DNA from: Flectonema sp. DT1601
Lineage: Eukaryota; Euglenozoa; Diplonemea; Diplonemida; Diplonemidae
NCBI GenBank assembly: GCA_964019425.1
Contig: OZ025791.1
Location: 1-64,000, forward strand
Length of the DNA: 64,000 nucleotides
Direction of reading: 5' to 3'
In this document: positions 30,944 through 41,400 of the stretch, in pieces
How positions within the stretch are numbered: position 1 is the first letter of the stretch
Layout: the number at the start of each line of letters is the position of its first letter
The notes under the pieces: generated by a model
What the model saw: the letters and a program-made list of their open reading frames with translations, nothing else
Told to the model about the DNA's origin: nothing
Database searches by the model: none
Translations under genes and position numbers: made by a program

Positions 30944-33900
30944 TATAACAAAAACATACCACATAAAGCATTCCACTCCCACGTCACTTATCGAACTTCA
31001 CCACAAATCACAACACGAAGCAAGTTCAGTTCAATCAAGGAAAGGTGTAAAATCTTAAAAAGCAGATTTATGGTTAACAATCAATAAGAAATAGTTCCAC
31101 ACAGATCAAACATGCCCACCCCCCCGGGACACGCGACACACACAAACCAATGGGCACTCAAAAACGAAACACGTGCAAAAATCACCAGCACTCAAACCAC
31201 AATAAGAACTCATCAGAGTTAAACAACACGACACTTAATTCCAACACAAACACAACACAACTTCACCACAAATCACAACACGAAGAACAAGTTCAGTAAA
31301 TTCAAGGAAGGCAAAAGAAATAGTTTCACAGAAACATCTGACACAGACACACGAGCACTCAAACTACACATATGAACACACAACACACACACACAAAGAG
31401 TAATGAGAACTCGTCAGAGTTTCAACAAACAATACACAACACATACATGCATACACACACACCGAGAGGAGGTTCAGTGAAGCTTCTGCTCACCTCATCA
31501 TAAGTTCAGCTCCTGTTAAAAAAAAATGAAAATATATACAAAAGTTACAAAATTGCAAACACCCTCTCATGTCACCATCACCGCAAAGCCCTCTCAACGA
31601 TCCCTCCTTCCATCACACGGCAAGTGGTACCATTTTCCACTTAACTTACTCTCCCCTCTCCACCACATCACTTGTGACATGTCCTTTCTGATAATAAAAA
31701 GAAGAAAGAATGATTGCAAACAAACGAACAGAACAAACAACAAATTAATAGCCAAAAGTCAGCGGCAAAACCTTTCCCCCCCGACCCCGACACGCAAGGC
31801 GTATTTGTTTGTGCGTTCAGGGGAATCACCACACGGAAGGAATGCCATTCGCTAGACTTTAAAAGAAAGGTACGAAATCAACGAAAAGAAAGTGTTTATA
31901 AAAATTATTTAAAAAAAAGAAAATAAAGAAATGTTGCGCCGGGAAGGTCATTTGGGGAATTCAATTGAAATGTGAAAGTGAACTGATTACATTGCAAAAC
32001 AATCGCGCGTTATTACAATACAGTACCTATACAAAAGTACAATATTATCATTATCATTGTTAGTTTTATTATTATTATTTCTCACCAGGGGGGCGTGACT
32101 CCTGCGTGAAGAAGGAAACACACAACCCCCCACTCCTGAAGACTTGTAACTGCCGTGAGGCCGTCATCACAACGACAACGACAACCACAACGACAACGAC
32201 GGCAGGCACGAAAAAAAAGAAGAAAAATGACAAGACAACAACAACAACCCACATGGGTGACGAATGAAAGCAGTACTGATCACAGGATTTTACTTTTTCT
32301 AAATCGAAAATGTCAGAGAGAGAGAGACGATAAGTATATTGCTGCAAAAGATTGAATTTCATTTACCAAAATTAGAGATTTAACCGCACACCACCACCAC
32401 TACTATCATCATCATCATGATCATGATCTCAGATGGTGGCTCCTTCCTCAGTAATATGAACACGTCCTGAACATCAAAAACAGTTCACAGAGCAAGAAAA
32501 CACTGCTTAGCAAAAATACCAATCAAATCACAGCAGCAGCAGCTGGCTCACTCGCATACATATTGCCATTCTCTCTCGTGCGTCTCCTCCTCTCTTCATT
32601 CACTTCCCCCATTTACCTGCCAACCTCCAATCCCGAGTAGCCTCCCACGACAAGTTTTGCCACGAGCGTTGCTATGTTGGGAAACCTAGCTCTCTGTGCG
32701 AGAAACCAGGAAATCCGCTGATAACTACACTCCGATGACCAACTGAGTGGGCGCTCAACTCGGATCATTGAGGCTGGTTCCGTCTCGGCGAGGAACTGCA
32801 GCTGCTGCGTGAGTCGAGTTGGTCAGCTTTTGCTAAAACTCACCAAGGAACAGGAAGTGAGAATCGAGTTGGTAAATGTTGTTGTTGTTTTTGTTGTGGT
32901 AGTTTTTACGGGATACTCGGCAACTGCCGCAAGAGTATCCCTATGATCGAGGAGCAGCACAAACAAAACCAGGGTGAAATTGTTTTTCTTTTTTTCCTCT
33001 CTCTCTCTCTCAATACGTAAAAGGTCAGTTTTGTTTTCTTTGCATTGTCTCTCTCTCTCTCTCTCTGTATCTCTCGTTCCGTCTCTCTCGCAGTAAAAAC
33101 AAAAAAAAGGGTGAAAATCAGCAAAACTGGTTTTCCTTTTTCCCAGCCTCTCAAAAGACCAGAGCACTTGCCACCGCGAGAGAGTGAGAGAAAAGAGAAG
33201 GGGAAAAAAAAAAAAAGGAAGACAGCAGACTGGACCATCACATCCACAACATCAACGAGAACAACATTGGAGCGGGGGGATCGGCAGCGTGTGCCTTCCC
33301 TCCCGCGGAAACAAATAAAGAAAGGTATCCAAAACAAAGTAAAGAATGGTACACAAAACAAATAAAGAAAGGTATATAAAACAAAGTTAAGAAAGGTATA
33401 CAAAACAAATAAAGAAAGGTATATAAAACAAATAAAGAAAGGTATACAAAACAAATAAAGAATGGTATACAAAACAAATAAAGAAAGGTATACAAAACAA
33501 ATAAAGAATGGTATACAAAACAAATAAAGAAAGGTATATAAAGCAAAGTTAAGAAAGGTATACAAAACAAAGTAAAGAAAGGTATACAATCTCCTCATGG
33601 GTGAATGCCAGAGAGAGAGAGCCTTTGCAGGTCGTCTCTCCAGACTTGCACTGCCAAGAGAAAATAAACGTTTTTTCCGCGACTGGTACCGAGGGATGGG
33701 ATCTTTTTTGTTTTTTAAATTTTTTAAGGTTTTTTTATTTTTATTTTTTGTTAAATTGAAAAGAAGAAATGAAAAATTGGACACAAAAACTCCACAATCT
33801 CAAAGCAAATCAAGAAAATAATAATATTCTCTCTTTTCAGCCTTTTGTTGTTCGTCGAAGTGAAGAGCCAGAGCATCGGAGTTGCAACTTCCGGGTTCCG

Positions 33901-34812
33901 GTTTTCCTTCTTTCAGTGCGTTTATTAGTTTTCGTGTGCCAGCAAAAAAAAAAAAAAATAAAATAAAATAAAATAAAATCCGACACAATTCTCCAAAAGA
34001 CCATTCACATCTCGCCCCCGTGTTGTTAAAGAAAATTTCTTGTTGTTGGTTATGAGAAAAATGAAAATGAAAATGTCTATCGGCCGAGAGAGTAGTTGTA
34101 CTCTCTCGCTCGACGACAAGACAACAACAACAACAACGACAACGACAACGACAACAACTTACTAACCCAGATGTGAATGGCCCGTACTTTCTACCACTAC
34201 TTGTCGGGGGAAAAAAAAAAAGAAAAGAGAAGTTCGTGTAAAGGAAATCCATCTCACCTACCTTAATTCACAAAAGCAGCAATGCAATTGCAGCTGTCAG
34301 AAATGAAGAAGCGGCATCTAAAAACTAGAAAACAACTAAAAAAAAAAAAGACAGAACCATTTTTCTTTGAACTTCAAACGAAAAAAAAACATGGCTGTCT
34401 CTCTCTCTCTCTCTCTCCACTCATGGCAGAGTTAGTTAATTGTCTTCAAAGTTTAATACGGTATTTTTCTTCATAACAGGAAGGAAAACAAGGAGGAGGA
34501 TAGATGAAAAAAATGAAAGGAGGAAAAAAAAAAAAAAAAAAAAAGAAAAGTGTGCGGTACATTCTTTTTGTTTTGAATTTTTTTTTTTTTTTTTTTTTTG
34601 TTGGAGTCGATCGTTTTTGTTTCTTTTTTTTTTTTTGAATAATTATACGCACATATTAATTGGGTTAAAGGGAAGTTGGTACAAAGGTCGCTTATTATTA
34701 TTATTTTTTTTTTTTTTTTAGTTTTGGTTTTGGTTTTGGTTTTGCTTTTGCTTTTGGTTTTGCTTTTTTTTTTGTTGGGCTGCTGTTTTTTTCAAACAAC
34801 AACAGAATTCAT

Positions 34813-36000
34813 TTAACGACAACAAACATGAAAAACACAAGCCGCAAACAGCTGCTGCGCAAGCCGAAACTTCCTTTTTTCTCCGCTACTCATGCCGGCA
34901 AACAAACCCAAGAAATTGACAATTTCAAAGGAGAGCAATACCAACAACAAAACAATCCAAAGAAGAAAAGAACAGGCATCGGAAAGCGCGGCGACAGCTT
35001 CAAACAAATACTTAATGTCAACTTTATTGACTACGGCTGCCGCCTCGACTTTCCATCCCCTGAAGATGCGTTCCAAGTGTTTCTTGCTCTGATCAATCCG
35101 GTGATTGATGCAAAACAGCTTAACACTCTGGTCAGCAATCTCCGTACATGCAACCACTTTCCCGAACCCCCCGCGAATCACCTCGGACGCAGACTTCAGA
35201 TCTGCCTCGACCGAGCGATAAGCACCAATGGGTCCAGCAAAAAAAGAAAGGAAACATGCCTCCAGTTCGGAGCGAACGCTTCTCGAAAACAAGAGAAACC
35301 GATCAAACAGAGAAAGTACAGAGAACATGAAGTCAGCCGCTGAACTGGCTGCTTCATTCACCCAAGCCATTACGAGGTCAGCAAACCTGACACACTCGAG
35401 CTCAAGCGCACCCCAGACACCGTGCGTGATGTCGGAGAGTTCCGCTTCACAAGTGCGCACCACATCGAGAAGCTTCACCCGGGTTATCGCGAACCGGATC
35501 CCGAAGCACTTCACGAGTCTATCGGTGGCACTGTGATCGGAGCATTGGCTGCTCCTCATCAGCTCTTCGACGGCCACTCTGCTCGCGGAACCAAACGCCC
35601 TCCTCATCGTGTCACCCACACGGTGCGGAATACTTTTACCAACAGAGTGCGGCACGTCAGCATGACACGCAGACTCGTTGACGTTGGTGTTGCCGTTGAC
35701 GTTGGCGTTGGCTTTGGCGTTGGCTTTGGCGTTGGCTTTGGCGTTGGCGTTGGCGTTGGCGTTGTCGCTGGAGCTGGAGTTGGCGTCAGTGGAGGTGTTG
35801 TTGTCGATAATACAACACCACTTGTCGATAATAGTGGTGGTGGTGGTGGTGTTCGTCGTCGTCGTCGTTGTCGCAACAACTTCGGCGGGCTCTTCGAACA
35901 TTCCCAGCATCAATCCAACTGGAGGCAAGTCAGGCAGACCGCATCCAAAGCAGAACACCGTCCACCAGAATACTCCCACAAATCCGATGATGGCAAACAT
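34813..36000 (-). CDS. Predicted secreted/membrane protein, unit 3 copy (395 aa)
   Basis: No family recognised. The start at 36000 follows ACAAAAAAATG, 27 nt after a splice-acceptor-like CAG. Residues 1-21 form a hydrophobic signal peptide rich in Phe and Trp. A Thr-rich stretch (44-56), Ser/Asn-rich DNA and an Asn-Ala/Lys-Ala repeat (about 80-100, three Lys) follow, with several N-glycosylation sequons (for example NTT, NNT, NES). Residues about 115-340 are mixed helical sequence with scattered Cys. A strong hydrophobic segment (about 344-369) is followed by a basic tail (GEKRKFR) and a Cys-rich end, CVFHVCCR. This reads as a type I-like surface protein with a low-complexity, probably glycosylated, N-terminal stalk. 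The opposite strand is also open for long stretches, but the minus frame has the signal peptide, the membrane segment and the orientation of the EGF-like genes. Confidence 0.75.
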   Translation of the reverse strand: MFAIIGFVGVFWWTVFCFGCGLPDLPPVGLMLGMFEEPAEVVATTTTTTNTTTTTTIIDKWCCIIDNNTSTDANSSSSDNANANANAKANAKANAKANANVNGNTNVNESACHADVPHSVGKSIPHRVGDTMRRAFGSASRVAVEELMRSSQCSDHSATDRLVKCFGIRFAITRVKLLDVVRTCEAELSDITHGVWGALELECVRFADLVMAWVNEAASSAADFMFSVLSLFDRFLLFSRSVRSELEACFLSFFAGPIGAYRSVEADLKSASEVIRGGFGKVVACTEIADQSVKLFCINHRIDQSKKHLERIFRGWKVEAAAVVNKVDIKYLFEAVAALSDACSFLLWIVLLLVLLSFEIVNFLGLFAGMSSGEKRKFRLAQQLFAACVFHVCCR

Positions 36001-36027
36001 TTTTTTGTGCTTTGTTTTGTCTTAAGC

Positions 36028-36046
36028 CTGATAGAAGGAAAGGAAG
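36028..36046 (-). promoter_or_regulatory. Candidate 3' splice site before the unit 3 gene
   Basis: On the minus strand CTTCCTTTCCTTCTATCAG, a strong pyrimidine tract plus CAG, ends 27 nt before the ATG. It is present in all six copies of this cassette. Confidence 0.5.
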
Positions 36047-36272
36047 TAACATCATGCCAATCCAGCAATAAAATATCAAGAGATCTGAACTTTGCTTTTA
36101 CCACCAAAAGAGAGTACATTTCCAACTGAGAATCCTGAGGAATAATGAGGGCCCATTTGGGGATCATGGAGAAGGCACACCGCGGTATATTATAAGAAGC
36201 TCACAAAAGAAGGTAACCTATCAGAATTGGTAGCCACAAATCAATAAGAACCATAAAACATATCAAATAAAT

Positions 36273-36380
36273 CATTCCATTCCCACGTCACTTATCGACT
36301 TGTGCGCGGCTGAAGGCGGGAAATATTGATATAACAAAACATACCACATAAAGCATTCCACTCCCACGTCACTTATCGAA
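36273..36380 (+). repeat. 27-bp direct repeat spanning the cassette boundary (units 3-8)
   Basis: Two 27-bp copies (36273-36299 and 36354-36380; one mismatch, CATTCCAT versus CATTCCAC, both with CCCACGTCACTTATCGA) flank the point where homology to unit 2 begins. Unit 2 has one copy only (from 30969). The layout fits a recombination joint through which the cassette was exchanged. Confidence 0.65.
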
Positions 36381-38427
36381 CTTCACCACAAATCACAACA
36401 CGAAGCAAGTTCAGTTCAATCAAGGAAAGGTGTAAAATCTTAAAAAGCAGATTTATGGTTAACAATCAATAAGAAATAGTTCCACACAGATCAAACATGC
36501 CCACCCCCCCGGGACACGCGACACACACAAACCAATGGGCACTCAAAAACGAAACACGTGCAAAAATCACCAGCACTCAAACCACAATAAGAACTCATCA
36601 GAGTTAAACAACACGACACTTAATTCCAACACAAACACAACACAACTTCACCACAAATCACAACACGAAGAACAAGTTCAGTAAATTCAAGGAAGGCAAA
36701 AGAAATAGTTTCACAGAAACATCTGACACAGACACACGAGCACTCAAACTACACATATGAACACACAACACACACACACAAAGAGTAATGAGAACTCGTC
36801 AGAGTTTCAACAAACAATACACAACACATACATGCATACACACACACCGAGAGGAGGTTCAGTGAAGCTTCTGCTCACCTCATCATAAGTTCAGCTCCTG
36901 TTAAAAAAAAATGAAAATATATACAAAAGTTACAAAATTGCAAACACCCTCTCATGTCACCATCACCGCAAAGCCCTCTCAACGATCCCTCCTTCCATCA
37001 CACGGCAAGTGGTACCATTTTCCACTTAACTTACTCTCCCCTCTCCACCACATCACTTGTGACATGTCCTTTCTGATAATAAAAAGAAGAAAGAATGATT
37101 GCAAACAAACGAACAGAACAAACAACAAATTAATAGCCAAAAGTCAGCGGCAAAACCTTTCCCCCCCGACCCCGACACGCAAGGCGTATTTGTTTGTGCG
37201 TTCAGGGGAATCACCACACGGAAGGAATGCCATTCGCTAGACTTTAAAAGAAAGGTACGAAATCAACGAAAAGAAAGTGTTTATAAAAATTATTTAAAAA
37301 AAAGAAAATAAAGAAATGTTGCGCCGGGAAGGTCATTTGGGGAATTCAATTGAAATGTGAAAGTGAACTGATTACATTGCAAAACAATCGCGCGTTATTA
37401 CAATACAGTACCTATACAAAAGTACAATATTATCATTATCATTGTTAGTTTTATTATTATTATTTCTCACCAGGGGGGCGTGACTCCTGCGTGAAGAAGG
37501 AAACACACAACCCCCCACTCCTGAAGACTTGTAACTGCCGTGAGGCCGTCATCACAACGACAACGACAACCACAACGACAACGACGGCAGGCACGAAAAA
37601 AAAGAAGAAAAATGACAAGACAACAACAACAACCCACATGGGTGACGAATGAAAGCAGTACTGATCACAGGATTTTACTTTTTCTAAATCGAAAATGTCA
37701 GAGAGAGAGAGACGATAAGTATATTGCTGCAAAAGATTGAATTTCATTTACCAAAATTAGAGATTTAACCGCACACCACCACCACTACTATCATCATCAT
37801 CATGATCATGATCTCAGATGGTGGCTCCTTCCTCAGTAATATGAACACGTCCTGAACATCAAAAACAGTTCACAGAGCAAGAAAACACTGCTTAGCAAAA
37901 ATACCAATCAAATCACAGCAGCAGCAGCTGGCTCACTCGCATACATATTGCCATTCTCTCTCGTGCGTCTCCTCCTCTCTTCATTCACTTCCCCCATTTA
38001 CCTGCCAACCTCCAATCCCGAGTAGCCTCCCACGACAAGTTTTGCCACGAGCGTTGCTATGTTGGGAAACCTAGCTCTCTGTGCGAGAAACCAGGAAATC
38101 CGCTGATAACTACACTCCGATGACCAACTGAGTGGGCGCTCAACTCGGATCATTGAGGCTGGTTCCGTCTCGGCGAGGAACTGCAGCTGCTGCGTGAGTC
38201 GAGTTGGTCAGCTTTTGCTAAAACTCACCAAGGAACAGGAAGTGAGAATCGAGTTGGTAAATGTTGTTGTTGTTTTTGTTGTGGTAGTTTTTACGGGATA
38301 CTCGGCAACTGCCGCAAGAGTATCCCTATGATCGAGGAGCAGCACAAACAAAACCAGGGTGAAATTGTTTTTCTTTTTTTCCTCTCTCTCTCTCTCAATA
38401 CGTAAAAGGTCAGTTTTGTTTTCTTTG

Positions 38428-41400
38428 CATTGTCTCTCTCTCTCTCTCTCTGTATCTCTCGTTCCGTCTCTCTCGCAGTAAAAACAAAAAAAAGGGTGAA
38501 AATCAGCAAAACTGGTTTTCCTTTTTCCCAGCCTCTCAAAAGACCAGAGCACTTGCCACCGCGAGAGAGTGAGAGAAAAGAGAAGGGGAAAAAAAAAAAG
38601 GAAGACAGCAGACTGGACCATCACATCCACAACATCAACGAGAACAACATTGGAGCGGGGGGATCGGCAGCGTGTGCCTTCCCTCCCGCGGAAACAAATA
38701 AAGAAAGGTATCCAAAACAAAGTAAAGAATGGTACACAAAACAAATAAAGAAAGGTATATAAAACAAAGTTAAGAAAGGTATACAAAACAAATAAAGAAA
38801 GGTATATAAAACAAATAAAGAAAGGTATACAAAACAAATAAAGAATGGTATACAAAACAAATAAAGAAAGGTATACAAAACAAATAAAGAATGGTATACA
38901 AAACAAATAAAGAAAGGTATATAAAGCAAAGTTAAGAAAGGTATACAAAACAAAGTAAAGAAAGGTATACAATCTCCTCATGGGTGAATGCCAGAGAGAG
39001 AGAGCCTTTGCAGGTCGTCTCTCCAGACTTGCACTGCCAAGAGAAAATAAACGTTTTTTCCGCGACTGGTACCGAGGGATGGGATCTTTTTTGTTTTTTA
39101 AATTTTTTAAGGTTTTTTTATTTTTATTTTTTGTTAAATTGAAAAGAAGAAATGAAAAATTGGACACAAAAACTCCACAATCTCAAAGCAAATCAAGAAA
39201 ATAATAATATTCTCTCTTTTCAGCCTTTTGTTGTTCGTCGAAGTGAAGAGCCAGAGCATCGGAGTTGCAACTTCCGGGTTCCGGTTTTCCTTCTTTCAGT
39301 GCGTTTATTAGTTTTCGTGTGCCAGCAAAAAAAAAAAAAAATAAAATAAAATAAAATAAAATCCGACACAATTCTCCAAAAGACCATTCACATCTCGCCC
39401 CCGTGTTGTTAAAGAAAATTTCTTGTTGTTGGTTATGAGAAAAATGAAAATGAAAATGTCTATCGGCCGAGAGAGTAGTTGTACTCTCTCGCTCGACGAC
39501 AAGACAACAACAACAACAACGACAACGACAACGACAACAACTTACTAACCCAGATGTGAATGGCCCGTACTTTCTACCACTACTTGTCGGGGGAAAAAAA
39601 AAAAGAAAAGAGAAGTTCGTGTAAAGGAAATCCATCTCACCTACCTTAATTCACAAAAGCAGCAATGCAATTGCAGCTGTCAGAAATGAAGAAGCGGCAT
39701 CTAAAAACTAGAAAACAACTAAAAAAAAAAAAGACAGAACCATTTTTCTTTGAACTTCAAACGAAAAAAAAACATGGCTGTCTCTCTCTCTCTCTCTCTC
39801 CACTCATGGCAGAGTTAGTTAATTGTCTTCAAAGTTTAATACGGTATTTTTCTTCATAACAGGAAGGAAAACAAGGAGGAGGATAGATGAAAAAAATGAA
39901 AGGAGGAAAAAAAAAAAAAAAAAAAAAGAAAAGTGTGCGGTACATTCTTTTTGTTTTGAATTTTTTTTTTTTTTTTTTTTTTGTTGGAGTCGATCGTTTT
40001 TGTTTCTTTTTTTTTTTTTGAATAATTATACGCACATATTAATTGGGTTAAAGGGAAGTTGGTACAAAGGTCGCTTATTATTATTATTTTTTTTTTTTTT
40101 TTAGTTTTGGTTTTGGTTTTGGTTTTGCTTTTGCTTTTGGTTTTGCTTTTTTTTTTGTTGGGCTGCTGTTTTTTTCAAACAACAACAGAATTCATTTAAC
40201 GACAACAAACATGAAAAACACAAGCCGCAAACAGCTGCTGCGCAAGCCGAAACTTCCTTTTTTCTCCGCTACTCATGCCGGCAAACAAACCCAAGAAATT
40301 GACAATTTCAAAGGAGAGCAATACCAACAACAAAACAATCCAAAGAAGAAAAGAACAGGCATCGGAAAGCGCGGCGACAGCTTCAAACAAATACTTAATG
40401 TCAACTTTATTGACTACGGCTGCCGCCTCGACTTTCCATCCCCTGAAGATGCGTTCCAAGTGTTTCTTGCTCTGATCAATCCGGTGATTGATGCAAAACA
40501 GCTTAACACTCTGGTCAGCAATCTCCGTACATGCAACCACTTTCCCGAACCCCCCGCGAATCACCTCGGACGCAGACTTCAGATCTGCCTCGACCGAGCG
40601 ATAAGCACCAATGGGTCCAGCAAAAAAAGAAAGGAAACATGCCTCCAGTTCGGAGCGAACGCTTCTCGAAAACAAGAGAAACCGATCAAACAGAGAAAGT
40701 ACAGAGAACATGAAGTCAGCCGCTGAACTGGCTGCTTCATTCACCCAAGCCATTACGAGGTCAGCAAACCTGACACACTCGAGCTCAAGCGCACCCCAGA
40801 CACCGTGCGTGATGTCGGAGAGTTCCGCTTCACAAGTGCGCACCACATCGAGAAGCTTCACCCGGGTTATCGCGAACCGGATCCCGAAGCACTTCACGAG
40901 TCTATCGGTGGCACTGTGATCGGAGCATTGGCTGCTCCTCATCAGCTCTTCGACGGCCACTCTGCTCGCGGAACCAAACGCCCTCCTCATCGTGTCACCC
41001 ACACGGTGCGGAATACTTTTACCAACAGAGTGCGGCACGTCAGCATGACACGCAGACTCGTTGACGTTGGTGTTGCCGTTGACGTTGGCGTTGGCTTTGG
41101 CGTTGGCGTTGGCGTTGGCGTTGGCGTTGGCGTTGTCGCTGGAGCTGGAGTTGGCGTCAGTGGAGGTGTTGTTGTCGATAATACAACACCACTTGTCGAT
41201 AATAGTGGTGGTGGTGGTGGTGTTCGTCGTCGTCGTCGTTGTCGCAACAACTTCGGCGGGCTCTTCGAACATTCCCAGCATCAATCCAACTGGAGGCAAG
41301 TCAGGCAGACCGCATCCAAAGCAGAACACCGTCCACCAGAATACTCCCACAAATCCGATGATGGCAAACATTTTTTTGTGCTTTGTTTTGTCTTAAGCCT

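Larger units (their letters stand above)
28149..33042 (-). repeat. Tandem unit 2 (EGF-like cassette, second variant)
   Basis: The shortest unit, 4.89 kb. The left flank (to about 29815) matches unit 1 closely, including the long CT run and short minisatellite (about 28442-28650). The right flank matches units 3-8 from CGGCTGAAGGCGGGAAATAT (30921 on) and unit 1 from about 31261. The private cassette is only about 1.1 kb. Confidence 0.9.
33043..38427 (-). repeat. Tandem unit 3 (membrane-protein cassette)
   Basis: First of six near-identical units, 5.385 kb. Compared with units 1-2 it has a short CT run, a longer 23-bp minisatellite (about 33306-33590), and a deletion of roughly 150 bp near 34074. 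The private cassette runs from about 34696, after GGTCGCTTATT, to about 36305. The 3' side of the gene has a (GGTTTT)-like run (34721-34765). A 27-bp direct repeat flanks the right cassette boundary (36273-36299 and 36354-36380). Confidence 0.93.

Noticed and set aside
32906-33784. Minus-strand frames of 284-319 aa rich in Phe/Leu/Tyr across the 23-bp minisatellite
   Set aside because: They translate the minisatellite, CT run and A/T runs. The repeated YTFLYLFCIPFF pattern is purely the 23-bp repeat.
34828-36129. Plus-strand frames of 171 and 231-237 aa in units 3-8
   Set aside because: They are open because of the GC-richer coding sequence on the other strand. The minus frame has the signal peptide, membrane segment and the orientation of the EGF-like genes. 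Preservation in six copies is no evidence, since the units are nearly identical.
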